Positions 15,216 through 23,676 of a stretch of 64,000 nt of DNA are shown piece after piece. The DNA lies in contig NZ_LT629749.1 of assembly GCF_900105065.1 (NCBI RefSeq), forward strand, positions 3,224,001 to 3,288,000, written 5' to 3'. Under the pieces are notes generated by a model. It was given only the letters and a program-made list of their open reading frames with translations, was not told where the DNA came from and did no database searches. Each line of letters starts with the position of its first letter. The stretch's first letter is position 1. The position numbers and the translations under genes were made by a program. The DNA comes from Friedmanniella luteola. GTDB lineage: Bacteria; Actinomycetota; Actinomycetes; Propionibacteriales; Propionibacteriaceae.

Positions 15216-15563
15216 ATCGGCGGCCTGTGCCACGGGTGGCGCCGAACCGGCCTGCTCCCCTCCGCTCGGCGGTCGGGGCAATCTATCTCTCCATCGAACA
15301 CACGTTCCAATAGGCGGGTTGGGCAGCGGCGGAAGGACCGGCGGTACGCGATCACGGGCACGACCCGTCACGTCTGGGTGCGGCCCCGACGAGCCTGGGG
15401 GTGGCACCGGTCTAGGGGTACGTCTTGGAGTGGCGCAGCCACTCCTACCGTTGGACTGCTCTCGTACTGGTCTCGGCGATGGATGTGGAGGACCGGCCGA
15501 CCGCAACCCAGCATTCAGCAAATGTCGTCGGTCCACGCGCCTCCTCAACGATCGCCAGCTTGC
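15216..15563. other. Gene-free stretch in the AICE cargo
   Basis: Open frames run through it but they are Pro/Arg-rich shadows without start signals. It probably holds the promoter for the minus-strand HTH operon; no clear -10/-35 was recognised. Confidence 0.4.
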
Positions 15564-16298
15564 CTACTTGGATGAGGCCTCGAGTCCGGCGATGATCGTC
15601 CGCGCGGCCTTCTCGTCCTCAGCGATGACCAGCCAGGCAGCCTTCTTGCTGGTCCATCCAACGGCATGTCCGGTGAAGTCGTCGTCGCCCTCGGCACCAT
15701 CGATGCGGCAGGAGAACCAGTTCGTCTTCGACGACCGTGCCGGCGAGTCATACCCTGGGCCTTGACCGCCCTCAAGTGGCTTGATGGTGCCGCGGTAGGA
15801 GCGCTTGGCGCAGGCGAAGACGAGCCCGAAGCTGGCTGCAAGGAGCTGCTCGGCGGTGAAGAGCTCCGGCTCGCCGGACTCGGTGTCCGTCGTGGTGTAC
15901 TCGTCGGTGACGCTGATCGAGTTGTCGTCGCCGTACTGGGCCGAGGCGCTGGCTCCGTACTCCTCCTCCTCCTCGGTCGGAGAAGAGAAGACCTCCAGCG
16001 GTTCGCCACGGAAGGTCTGAGGCAGGGCGTTCAGGAGCTTGAGGGCCCCCTGGGTGGTGGCCGGCCAAGACACCTTGTCCACGCCGAACGATGCACCGCT
16101 CGTGTCCCGAGCGGCAGGGTCGCTGGTCGTCGACCTCGGGCGCACGGCTGGGGGTTGTGCCTCTGGTGCGGCCTCGGAGACGGCGGCGCTTGGTGCTGCG
16201 GGGGTAGCGGTCTCGCTGGCACTGCATGCACCGAGCAGCATCACCAGAGCGCTCGTCAGCGACGTCATCCCGATCCGCGCGACCCGGTCAGTTCTCAT
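15564..16298 (-). CDS. Putative lipoprotein of unknown function
   Basis: A 244-residue secreted protein. The N-terminus RTDRVARIGMTSLTSALVMLLGACSASE is a lipoprotein signal peptide with lipobox L-G-A-C, so the mature chain would be lipid-anchored outside the membrane at Cys25. A Pro/Ala/Ser/Thr-rich linker follows (residues ~26-70), then an acidic, conserved-looking domain (VSWPATTQGALKLLNALPQTFRGEPLEVFSS...FACAKRSYRGTIKPLEGG...WFSCRIDGAEGDDDFTGHAVGWTSKKAAWLVIAEDEKAARTIIAGLE) with two cysteines likely disulphide-bonded. Start chosen at the ATG that gives the signal peptide; an ATG 10 codons later is also possible. No family recognised. Confidence 0.7.
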   Translation of the reverse strand: MRTDRVARIGMTSLTSALVMLLGACSASETATPAAPSAAVSEAAPEAQPPAVRPRSTTSDPAARDTSGASFGVDKVSWPATTQGALKLLNALPQTFRGEPLEVFSSPTEEEEEYGASASAQYGDDNSISVTDEYTTTDTESGEPELFTAEQLLAASFGLVFACAKRSYRGTIKPLEGGQGPGYDSPARSSKTNWFSCRIDGAEGDDDFTGHAVGWTSKKAAWLVIAEDEKAARTIIAGLEASSK

Positions 16299-16670
16299 CC
16301 CCGGATCGTCGCACCAGCAGGGGGCGGGAGCCAGAGGCAACGCGGCCGCAGCCTCCAAGAACCGAAGGGCGCCCCGTAAGACGGTCGGCCACGAGGTGCG
16401 TTCCGCACAACCAGTCGGCTTGCGTGCGTTTCGCACAACCGGTTGGCTTGCGGCGCGCCGGCTGCGTTGACGGCCGCTGGCGGACAAGCCGGGAAGGCTG
16501 CGCTGCTGAACCCCTCGACCTAGGTTTCGCGCTCTTCGCGCGAACCCACCCCCCATCTACCCGCACGTCGCCGGTTCACCTGGTCGGTCGCCCCCAAGCG
16601 ATCTGGGCGCTCGGCGGTCGGGTCCCCGTCTGCCGAGACCACCCGTCCATGGGCCTGCGAACCACCCGGG
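16299..16670. other. Intergenic stretch with a tandem repeat
   Basis: No gene seen. It contains the 28-base tandem repeat at 16396-16451. It should also include the promoter of the lipoprotein gene. Confidence 0.5.
16396..16451 (+). repeat. Tandem 28-bp repeat, two copies
   Basis: Two adjacent copies (16396-16423, 16424-16451) of GTGCGTTCCGCACAACC-AGTCGGCTTGC with three differences. Each contains a GTGCG-N2-CGCAC palindrome. A related single copy (GCGTCCCGCAC...GTCGGCTTGCGTGC) lies at 19187-19215. Possible binding sites for an element-encoded regulator; inference only. Confidence 0.6.
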
Positions 16671-17402
16671 TCAGGAAGCCTGGGACGTCTCGTCGGGTAA
16701 CTGCCCGAACTGGCCGGTGCGGGCGAGCTCGGCGGCCACGTTGCGGAGCTTGGTGTTGGTGTGTTGACTGACCCGGACCAGTAAGGCGAACGCCTCGACT
16801 GAGCCGATCTTGTACCGCTCCATCAAGATTCCCTTGGCCTGCCCGACGAGGTCACGGGAAGCCAGGCTCTCCATTAGGTGGTCGCGGTCTCTGGCGGCGG
16901 CCATGGCTACGGCGGCATGGCTGGCGAACAGCAGCCCAACCTGCTCCGACTCCTCGCCGAAGGCGTGCGGCCGGCAGGCGTAGAGGTTGAGCGTGCCAAG
17001 AACTTCACCCTCCACCGCCAGCTGGAACGCCATCACGCTGCCCACCCCAACCTCGGCAGCCCGGCCAGCAAACTGCGGCCACCGAGTTTCCTGGGCAACG
17101 TCGGGCACCCACGCCATCCGCTCCTCGTGCAGGGCGTCCAGGCAGGGCCCCTCCCCCACCTCGACCTGCACGGCGTCGACCAGCGCCGCCAGCTCACTCG
17201 ACGGATGCTCAGACACCACCAGTCGACGGGCCTGGACCACGCTGATCGACGCCTCGTCCACACCCGGGATGTGGGTCGCCGCAGCCGCGACCAGACCGTC
17301 GAGCATCCCCGCCGTGTCTGACGCGGCCTGCAACGACTGCGCCAACCCGCTCAACGTCTGCGCCAGGTCGTAGCTAGCCGCCACACGCCGCTCGTCGTCC
17401 AT
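16671..17402 (-). CDS. GAF and ANTAR domain regulator (AICE cargo)
   Basis: A 243-residue protein. Residues ~10-165 form a GAF domain (LAQTLSGLAQSLQAASDTAGMLDGLVAAAATHIPGVDEASISVV, then EVGEGPCLDALHEERMAWVPDVAQETRWPQFAGRAAEVGVGSVMAFQLAVEGEVLGTLNLYA). Residues ~170-230 are ANTAR: DRDHLMESLASRDLVGQAKGILMERYKIGSVEAFALLVRVSQHTNTKLRNVAAELARTG. This form is the classic actinobacterial GAF-ANTAR antiterminator. Unlike the copy at 7670-8485 it sits inside the mobile element, next to another ANTAR-like gene. Its targets may be element or host leader RNAs. Confidence 0.88.
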   Translation of the reverse strand: MDDERRVAASYDLAQTLSGLAQSLQAASDTAGMLDGLVAAAATHIPGVDEASISVVQARRLVVSEHPSSELAALVDAVQVEVGEGPCLDALHEERMAWVPDVAQETRWPQFAGRAAEVGVGSVMAFQLAVEGEVLGTLNLYACRPHAFGEESEQVGLLFASHAAVAMAAARDRDHLMESLASRDLVGQAKGILMERYKIGSVEAFALLVRVSQHTNTKLRNVAAELARTGQFGQLPDETSQAS

Positions 17403-17562
17403 CGCCAGCCCTCCCTCGTGACAGGCCCTCCGGCCGCACCTCTAACTACGCGCCTGCCACAGACTCCGGATTCGGGACACAGTCAGCGGGTCTGCTCGGC
17501 CAGATTATCGGCGGCCGGAGTAGGTATCTAGGTTCAGGTGAGAACCCGCGAGGGACCGTCCT

Positions 17563-18165
17563 CTATTGAGGCTTGGTGGCGGAGGCCTCCAACAGTTGAC
17601 GGGCGTACTCAGGAAGCTGCGCCCCGGCGGAAGCAGCTTGCTGCCGCAGTTGCCGGGGAGCCCGGTCGGGGGTGATGCCCAGGCCGATCAGGACACCTTC
17701 GGCTCGGTTGACGGCTGAGAGCTCGTCCGACCCGGCCAGTCGCGGCGTCAGCACTGCGGGTAGGGGATCTCGGTCGAGGTATACGGCGGCCGGAACGAGG
17801 GCGCGATCACCTGAGCTTGGTGCTCGACTGAGATAGCTGAGGTCAGCATCGAGGTCGACCAGCGCGCCCGGCTGGTGCGCGTAGACGGTTACGCACAGCT
17901 GTGAGCAGGAGCCGAGCATCGAGAACCGAAGCGACGTGGCCGGCGGCTGCTGAGCAGCGGGGTCGACGATGGTCAAGGTCAGCTTGCCGACCACGCCGAC
18001 CATGGTGACGGTCAAGCCGAGAAACGACGGAACGACCTGAGAGAGCCAGTCATCAGCGCACGCACCGAAGCGCTCACGTCGTCGAGAGCTGCCGTGTCGG
18101 GGCTGAGGCTGCTCAGATGCTGGATCATGATTCGGCGTCCTAGTCGTGGTCCCAGAGAGCGACAA
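17563..18165 (-). CDS. Hypothetical protein with degenerate GAF-like and ANTAR-like regions
   Basis: About 200 residues. The middle (DDWLSQVVPSFLGLTVTMVGVVGKLTLTIV...TSLRFSMLGSCSQLCVTVYAHQPGALVDLDADLSYL) has the strand order of a shrunken GAF domain ending in the usual VYAxxPGAF-like strand. The end (LAGSDELSAVNRAEGVLIGLGITPDRAPRQLRQQAASAGAQLPEYARQLLEA) follows the ANTAR pattern of short helices with xxNRAxGVLI. Proteins of this kind are frequent in Geodermatophilaceae-type genomes. The first ~35 residues are low complexity, and the start (TTG at 18165) is uncertain. It lies next to the GAF-ANTAR gene on the same strand, 160 bases upstream of it. Confidence 0.6.
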   Translation of the reverse strand: MSLSGTTTRTPNHDPASEQPQPRHGSSRRRERFGACADDWLSQVVPSFLGLTVTMVGVVGKLTLTIVDPAAQQPPATSLRFSMLGSCSQLCVTVYAHQPGALVDLDADLSYLSRAPSSGDRALVPAAVYLDRDPLPAVLTPRLAGSDELSAVNRAEGVLIGLGITPDRAPRQLRQQAASAGAQLPEYARQLLEASATKPQ

Positions 18166-19478
18166 TATCGCGCGTCGCGCTCAGGCCGGCGTCGACCTCG
18201 GCTGCGCTGATGGCCACCACAGCAGTCCCGTCCTCGTGGCGCCCCCTGGACTGAAGGCGACTTGGCGGCCGCCGCCCACCACGTCGCTGACCTGAAAGTC
18301 TGGGCGGCAGACCGTCAGGCTGCCGCGGTGTGGAGGGCAGGTTGTTCGCAATGCCGGTGAGCATCCCAGTTCCGGGGGCAGAGCTCGCAGGCCTGGTAGT
18401 AGATTGCGCCCCCACCACCCAGACTCGAATAATTAGCGCCCGAATAAGTGGCGCGCGACGGACAACCCAGTGGGGTCGCGCCTCGGGGCGAACGGAAACA
18501 ATTACACGGGCGCTGTGCGTGCAGCGATTGATTTCCACCCGGCATATTCCTACTGTGCCCAGACAACTGATTCCGTAGGTAGGGTCGGACACCGAAGCGC
18601 AGGGGGCGCCGCTTCGCGATCGGCTCACGCCAGCGCGTTCCCTCCCCTCGCGCTGATGAATTGGGCCGGAGACGGCCGGCAGCCCGACGTCAGGCGGGCT
18701 GCCGGCCTGAACCTCGCAGCGGATCCCTCCCCAGGTGTCGCGCGAGGCCTTCGCAGACCCTAGGGCTGGTGCGCACGCCATAAGATCGCGGACGACAGAA
18801 CTTAGGACTTTAGTCCCATCTGGTGAGGCTACCTCCAGGCCTGCTCGCGGTTTGGGCTCAGGGTGAGCAACCAACGGTGCGCCGTCGCGCTCCAACTGAG
18901 CCTGAGCAAGCCCGGGCGCCTCACAGGGTGGACGCGCCCGGGCTCTCGGGTTCTCAAAGCGGGGAACCCTGAGTCCTCGTGCGCTAGACGGTACGGGCGG
19001 GACACGGGTCCCGGAAGACGGCGGTAGAAAGCACCAGCAAGGTTGTACGTTCAGGGAAAATGACCTCTGGAGGCACGCACGGGACTGAGCCTCAGAGCTC
19101 ACGCCGACGGTGCGGCCGTGATTGGAGAGGCTCAGGGTTCGGCACGGGACGCGCGGAGCCAACCGCTGCACGCTCGGCCACTGCACGCGTCCCGCACGAC
19201 GGTCGGCTTGCGTGCCTCCACGGCGAGGGTCGGCTCTCGCGCAGTCGGTCAGAGCCTGGTCGCTGTTGCCACATACAGCCTCTGCCCATCCGTCTTACTC
19301 TGCGCCCGGTGGCAGGTCAGACTGGCTAGAAGGTGCTCTTGGACGAGCTTTGCTGACTAGGAGGCAGGGCGCGGAAGGCCGTGCCGGCTGTGCTCTGCAG
19401 TTGCCGGGAGGAGCGCCGACGAGCTCACGCCTCTTGCGCCTACTGATAGCCAGAGGGGCAGTGTGGAACGCTTGACCC
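18166..19478. other. 1.3-kb region without a convincing gene
   Basis: Open frames cross it on both strands, but none has a family motif, good start site or sensible composition. It holds a 10-bp hairpin (18910-18919 with 18934-18943), a single copy of the 28-base repeat family (19187-19215), and presumably the promoter of the XRE regulator. It marks the junction between cargo and AICE backbone. Confidence 0.5.
18910..18943. terminator. Hairpin, terminator-like
   Basis: GCCCGGGCGC at 18910-18919 pairs perfectly with 18934-18943 across a 14-base loop. It lies in gene-free DNA and is followed by no T-run. Confidence 0.4.
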
Positions 19479-20681
19479 ATGGTGAGCGCATCGATCGGTG
19501 AGCGGGTCGCTATTGCACGGCGACGGCGGGGCCTGAGCCAAGCTGTCCTCGCCAATTTGATTGGTCGATCGGAGTCCTGGCTCAGCCAGGTGGAGCGCGG
19601 GGTGCGCTCTGTTGATCGTCTGCCAGTCCTCATGGATCTGGCCGAGGTGCTTCATGTGGAAGTCGAGGCTCTGCTCGGCAGGCCTTGGAAGTTCGCTCCG
19701 AACGGCACGTCGTCGCCTGACGAGCTGTCGGAGGTCCGGCACTACCTGAACGGCTATGCCCATCTGTTCCCGTTCGCCGAAGCAGACGTGTCGTTGCCTG
19801 ATCTGAAGGTTGCGATCACCGATGGGCACACCGACTACCAGGGCGCTCGGTACGCGCGTGCCGCCACCAACCTGACCGGCCTGTTGACTGCTGCTGATGT
19901 GCTTGATCGGCGCCCGCAGCCTCACGCTCTCGATGCGATCCAGATCTACGTATCCGGGTACCTCCTGGCGGCGAAGCTCCTTTGCAAGCTCGGTGCCGCG
20001 GAGTTGGCCATGCTGGCTGCAGATCGAGCTGCGTCTGCTGCGATGCATGGGGACTCAGAAGCCGATCGGCTCCTGACTGGGTACCAGGTGGTTGCCGGTC
20101 TGCTCAGGGCCGATCAGGTGGAGGATGCGGAGGCGCTGGCGCTGCGCTTGGTGGAGCCGATTGCTGCGCCGGGGATCGAGGACAACCCCGATCTGTTGTC
20201 GGCCGCCGGGTCACTCTGGTTGCTGACCGCGGTCATCGCCGCGCGCCGAACTGAGAAGTACGAGGCTCTGCGTCGACTCGACCAGGCGACCGTTCTCGCG
20301 GAACTGCTCGGCCGGGACGCGAACTACGGCTGGACTGCGTTTGGACCCACCAACGTGGCTATTCACCGGGTGTCGGTTGCGGCTGAGCTTGGCGACCCCG
20401 GCGAAGCTCTTGCAGCCGCCGCACTAGTGCATCTGGACCAGCTGCCGAATGGGTTGACCGGACGGCGGGCACAGTTGCACGTCGAGCTGGCTTGGGCGAA
20501 CGCACAGGGCAAGCGCGACTCGGAGGCAACGTTGCACTTACTGGAAGCCGAGAAGATCGCCCCGCAACTGCTGCGGTACAACCCGCTGGTTCGGGAACAC
20601 ATTAGGGAGATGCTGGCTCGCTCCAAGAGCAGCACCACCATGCTTCATGACCTCGCCGTTCGCGCCGGCGTTCTCGATTAG
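19479..20681 (+). CDS. XRE-family transcriptional regulator of the AICE
   Basis: A 400-residue protein. Residues ~5-62 are a Cro/C1-type helix-turn-helix: SIGERVAIARRRRGLSQAVLANLIGRSESWLSQVERGVRSVDRLPVLMDLAEVLHVEVEALLG. The remaining ~330 residues are alpha-helical with paired helices (AAELAMLAADRAASAAMHGDSEADRLL, EALALRLVEPIAA, AWANAQGKRDSEATLHLLEAEKIAPQLL), a TPR-like solenoid that often binds a signal peptide or ligand. Large XRE-TPR regulators of this sort sit beside a flavoprotein gene in many actinobacterial AICEs; here the flavoprotein begins two bases after the stop. It probably controls the element's transfer or excision genes. Confidence 0.85.
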   Translation: MVSASIGERVAIARRRRGLSQAVLANLIGRSESWLSQVERGVRSVDRLPVLMDLAEVLHVEVEALLGRPWKFAPNGTSSPDELSEVRHYLNGYAHLFPFAEADVSLPDLKVAITDGHTDYQGARYARAATNLTGLLTAADVLDRRPQPHALDAIQIYVSGYLLAAKLLCKLGAAELAMLAADRAASAAMHGDSEADRLLTGYQVVAGLLRADQVEDAEALALRLVEPIAAPGIEDNPDLLSAAGSLWLLTAVIAARRTEKYEALRRLDQATVLAELLGRDANYGWTAFGPTNVAIHRVSVAAELGDPGEALAAAALVHLDQLPNGLTGRRAQLHVELAWANAQGKRDSEATLHLLEAEKIAPQLLRYNPLVREHIREMLARSKSSTTMLHDLAVRAGVLD

Positions 20682-20683
20682 TC

Positions 20684-21232
20684 GTGCAGGAGCGACGACT
20701 TGAGCTGGTGGTCTGTGCGGCACCCCTGGCACGTCGGGCCCACGATCTCGCCGCACACCTGACGGCATCTGGCTGGGACGTCACTGCCACCACCTCGGTG
20801 AATGCGATCAGTTGGGTAGACACAGGCGCGCTGGCAGCCGTGAGCAGGGCAGTAGCAGACCGCTCACCTGGTACACCGCGTCCCCGACCCGCATCAGCGG
20901 TCGTTCTCGCGCCTGGCACCTTCAACACGCTGAACAAGCTGCGAAGTGGAATCTCAGACACTCCGGCGCTCGGCGTGCTCAACGATGCGATCGGGCAGCA
21001 GCTCCCCCTCTTGGTCATTCCGATGATCAGCGAACGTCTGATTGACCATCCGGCGTGGGCGGAGACGACCACATGGCTAAGCCACCTCAATGTGACGTTC
21101 CTAGACCCGTCGACCGGCAGAACCGGTGCGATCGGACCCCTCCGCTCCGGCACTGGCGAAGAAGTCACCGCCCGGTTCAGCCCCGCTTGGGTAACTGGTT
21201 GGGCGAATGGTCTGCCGGCAGCAGCCCGCTAG
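20684..21232 (+). CDS. Flavoprotein-like protein
   Basis: A 182-residue protein beginning LELVVCAAPLARRAHDLAAHLTASGWDVTATTSVNAISWVD, the N-terminal pattern of the flavoprotein/phosphopantothenoylcysteine-decarboxylase (PF02441) fold, followed by ASAVVLAPGTFNTLNKLRSGISDTPALGVLNDAIGQQLPLLVIPMISERLIDHPAWAETTTWL. The APGTFNTLNKLRSGISD stretch is the conserved FMN-binding loop. The active-site His of the decarboxylase is not obvious, so a regulatory or redox-sensing role is possible. GTG start two bases after the XRE stop; the two are co-transcribed. Confidence 0.8.
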   Translation: MQERRLELVVCAAPLARRAHDLAAHLTASGWDVTATTSVNAISWVDTGALAAVSRAVADRSPGTPRPRPASAVVLAPGTFNTLNKLRSGISDTPALGVLNDAIGQQLPLLVIPMISERLIDHPAWAETTTWLSHLNVTFLDPSTGRTGAIGPLRSGTGEEVTARFSPAWVTGWANGLPAAAR

Positions 21233-21349
21233 CTAGGCGACGCCTCGACCCGCACTTTCGTGCGGGTAGTACCGGAGTGTGGGGTGTTGCTGTAGTCCTT
21301 GCCGAAGGTTGGTTCAGCGCAAACAGCGCGACCGATCAGGAGGCGTGGC

Positions 21350-21754
21350 ATGGCGATGCAGGGTGGTTTCAGGGTGGCGTGTGCGGACTTGTTCCCGCAC
21401 GGACTGGGTGTGGTGGGGGCGGTGACGTCCTCGGATGACTTCGAGGCGTCGACGAAGGAGCGCCGGGTGCAGGCCCGAGACAAGGTGTCGGGTCTGCCGC
21501 TGTGGCAGGTCGACGTCATGGACTTCGACCCGGAGGCGCGGGAGCGGACGTTCCGGGTGAAGATCGCCGCAGCGGTCCAGCCGGTGCCGCCGTCGGCGGT
21601 GGAAGGGGTGCCGGTCCGGCCTGTGGTGCTGGAGGGCTTGACGGTCATGCCGTGGCTGGACGACCGGGGGGCCCGGCCACGGATCGCCTACAGCTTGAAG
21701 GCGACCGGTCTTGCGGCGCCGAAGCGGCTCGCTGACACCGGCAAGGCGGCCTGA
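21350..21754 (+). CDS. Pra-like activator of AICE replication, integration and excision
   Basis: A 134-residue protein: FRVACADLFPHGLGVVGAVTSSDDFEASTKERRVQARDKVSGLPLWQVDVMDFDPEARERTFRVKIAAAVQPVPPSAVEGVPVRPVVLEGLTVMPWLDD...RIAYSLKATGL. This matches the recurrent small AICE protein annotated as plasmid replication, integration and excision activator, after Pra of pSAM2; the FPHG, VQARDKxSGLPLWQVxVMDxDPEAR and VxFEGLTVxP segments are the features I recall. Pra switches on the rep-xis-int genes. ATG at 21350 preceded by AGGAGG six bases away. It opens the backbone operon that runs to int. Confidence 0.7.
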   Translation: MAMQGGFRVACADLFPHGLGVVGAVTSSDDFEASTKERRVQARDKVSGLPLWQVDVMDFDPEARERTFRVKIAAAVQPVPPSAVEGVPVRPVVLEGLTVMPWLDDRGARPRIAYSLKATGLAAPKRLADTGKAA

Positions 21755-21755
21755 G

Positions 21756-22049
21756 GTGTCCTCGGAGGTGCTGGTGGGGCTGCGTCGTTGGTCGGCGGGT
21801 TCGGCGACGGATGCGGCGGCGGTTGAGCTGCTGGCCTTGGTGGCGGACGGCCGGCTAATCCAGCGGTCGTGTCCGTGGGTGCAGCCGTGTGGCCGGCTCG
21901 GTTGGTTCTGCCTGGACGCGGTGCCGCTGACGCAACTGCAGGGCCGGCTGCGCGGGGTCGACCGGCATTTGGTGGCCCTGGTGGTCGCCCTCCTCACCAA
22001 CAAGCGGGTCAGCAGGGCCGGCCGCGCTGACGTGGAGGCTGCAGCGTGA
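21756..22049 (+). CDS. Small conserved AICE protein, unknown function
   Basis: A 97-residue protein: LVGLRRWSAGSATDAAAVELLALVADGRLIQRSCPWVQPCGRLGWFCLDAVPLTQLQGRLRGVDRHLVALVVALLTNKR. Two cysteines and a Trp-rich centre, mostly helical. It begins with GTG one base after the Pra-like stop and overlaps the next gene by four bases, so it is part of the transfer/replication operon. No named family recognised. Confidence 0.6.
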   Translation: MSSEVLVGLRRWSAGSATDAAAVELLALVADGRLIQRSCPWVQPCGRLGWFCLDAVPLTQLQGRLRGVDRHLVALVVALLTNKRVSRAGRADVEAAA

Positions 22050-22243
22050 GCGTCGTGGGGGCGGCGATCATCCTCGGGCTGATCGTGGCGGCGCTGGTGA
22101 AGATGAAGACCGCTCGACCGGTCGTGGTGGTTGTCTGCGTGCTGTTCGGATTGGTGCTCGGGGCGACGCCGATTGGTGACGGTCTGTACGCGGGTGTGGC
22201 GGCGGTCGGGGCGTGGCTGTCCGATGCAGTGACGGGCCTCTGA
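22046..22243 (+). CDS. Small two-helix membrane protein, Spd-like position
   Basis: A 65-residue hydrophobic protein with two membrane helices: VVGAAIILGLIVAALV and ARPVVVVVCVLFGLVLGATPIG. It starts with GTG overlapping the previous stop (GTGA) and ends on the TGA that overlaps the TraSA ATG. Tiny membrane proteins next to the translocase are usual in Streptomyces conjugative plasmids (Spd proteins assist plasmid spreading between mycelial compartments). Equivalence is by position and topology only. Confidence 0.6.
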   Translation: MSVVGAAIILGLIVAALVKMKTARPVVVVVCVLFGLVLGATPIGDGLYAGVAAVGAWLSDAVTGL

Positions 22244-23676
22244 TGGCCGGCCTGTCCTCGGCACGGTCCGACCAACCGATCCAGGTGCGCACCCCAGCCG
22301 TCCGGGTCAGCGCTGGCCTGGTGGCGTCGGGCTGGCTGCTCCGCCGGCTGTGGCGCCTCGTGGTGGTCACGGCGGCGACCCCAGCAGCACTCGGCGGCCT
22401 GGTCCTCGTCGTGGTCGGGGTGCTGCTGTGGTCGGCGTCGCCGCTGCTCCTGCTGGGCGCAGTCGGTGTTCTCGCGCTACTGCTGCTGGTTGGTCGTCTC
22501 CTGTGGCCTCAGCGCTGGCTCATCTGGCTGCGACTGCCGGTTCGCAGCTGGTGGCGGGGCTGGTTCGTCTACCGGCACCGTTGGGCGGCGGCGATGGACA
22601 CCGCCGGCCTGACCACGAGCTGGCGCGGCACGCTGTGGAACCCGACCGTCCTCACCGTCACGAGCACGCTGTCGGTCGACCGGGTGCGGGTGCGGATGCT
22701 GCCCGGCCAGACCGTCGAGGACTACGCCGCGGTCTCGGACCGGCTTGCTCAGACGTTCGGCGCGACCGCGGTCCGCGTCCACTCGGTGCCGCAGCGCCCG
22801 CATCACGTCGAGGTCTGCCTGCTCACCGCGGACCCGCTCACCCAGGTGGTCGAGCCACTCCCGATCGAGGACCAGGTCCTCACCGCGGGACTGCCGTTGG
22901 CGCTGGCCGAGGACGGCCGGACGTGGCGACTGCAGCTAGTCGGCTCCCACGTCCTCGTCGTCGGCGCCACCGGAGCCGGGAAGGGATCGGTGATCTGGTC
23001 CCTCCTGCTGCACCTGGCCCCGCTCATCCGGTCCGGCCTGGTCAACGTGTGGGCGGTCGACCCGAAGGGCGGAATGGAACTCGCAGGCGGCCGGAGCCTG
23101 TTCGCCCGCTTCGCCCACGGCGACTCCGATGCTGCCGCCGGGTACGAAGCCACGTTCGCCGAGGTGCTCGAGGACGCGGTTGCGCTGATGCGTCGTCGTC
23201 AGGACAGGCTCCGGGGCGTCACCCGCCTCCACCAGCCGTCTACCAGCGAGCCACTCGTAGTCCTGGTCGTCGACGAGCTCGCGGCGCTGACCGGCTGGGT
23301 GACCGACCGGACCGCGAAGAAGCGCATCGAAGCCGCCCTCGGACTGCTGCTCTCCCAGGGCCGGGCGGTGGGGGTCGTCGTGGTGGGGGCAGTGCAAGAC
23401 CCTCGGAAGGACGTCCTTCCGATGCGGGATCTGTTCCCCACCCGGATCGCGCTGCGACTCAACGAAGCCGAACAGGTCAACCTCGTCCTCGGGCCCGGCG
23501 CCCGCAACCGCGGTGCCCAGGCCGACCTGATTCCCGACAGCCTTCCCGGCGTCGGCTACGTCACCGTCGACGGCTCCGCGGAACCCGTCCGGGTGCGATT
23601 CTCCAACGTCACCGACCAAGACATCGCGCAGCTGGCCGCGCCGGCCCTGCAGTTGCTGCCCGGCGGTGCAGCATGA
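22243..23676 (+). CDS. traSA: FtsK/SpoIIIE-type DNA translocase, conjugative transfer protein
   Basis: A 477-residue protein. Two membrane helices occupy residues ~38-85 (VVVTAATPAALGGLVLVVVGVLLW...LLLLGAVGVLALLLLVGRLLW). The motor domain has Walker A VGATGAGKGSVIW (~241-248) and Walker B PLVVLVVDELAALTGW (~339-346), and the FtsK-like VWAVDPKGGMEL and LLLSQGRAVGVVVVGAVQDPRKDVLPMRDLFPTRIALRLNEAEQVNLVLG. In pSAM2-type elements one hexameric TraSA/TraB protein moves double-stranded DNA to the recipient without relaxase. Start overlaps the previous stop (TGATG), its stop overlaps the RepSA start. Confidence 0.92.
   Translation: MAGLSSARSDQPIQVRTPAVRVSAGLVASGWLLRRLWRLVVVTAATPAALGGLVLVVVGVLLWSASPLLLLGAVGVLALLLLVGRLLWPQRWLIWLRLPVRSWWRGWFVYRHRWAAAMDTAGLTTSWRGTLWNPTVLTVTSTLSVDRVRVRMLPGQTVEDYAAVSDRLAQTFGATAVRVHSVPQRPHHVEVCLLTADPLTQVVEPLPIEDQVLTAGLPLALAEDGRTWRLQLVGSHVLVVGATGAGKGSVIWSLLLHLAPLIRSGLVNVWAVDPKGGMELAGGRSLFARFAHGDSDAAAGYEATFAEVLEDAVALMRRRQDRLRGVTRLHQPSTSEPLVVLVVDELAALTGWVTDRTAKKRIEAALGLLLSQGRAVGVVVVGAVQDPRKDVLPMRDLFPTRIALRLNEAEQVNLVLGPGARNRGAQADLIPDSLPGVGYVTVDGSAEPVRVRFSNVTDQDIAQLAAPALQLLPGGAA

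Noticed and set aside
15216-15548. N-terminal extension of the winged-helix-like gene
   Set aside because: Pro/Arg/Ser-rich, no structure, and no start signal; the credible protein begins near 15215.
18140-19186. A minus-strand open frame of about 350 codons in the AICE
   Set aside because: Ser/Arg/Pro-rich with no domain, no ribosome-binding site and uneven composition; treated as non-coding.
22350-23672. Upstream extension of repSA over the whole traSA gene
   Set aside because: The frame is open only because of high GC; traSA in the other frame has Walker motifs, and the RepSA N-terminus fits the ATG at 23673.
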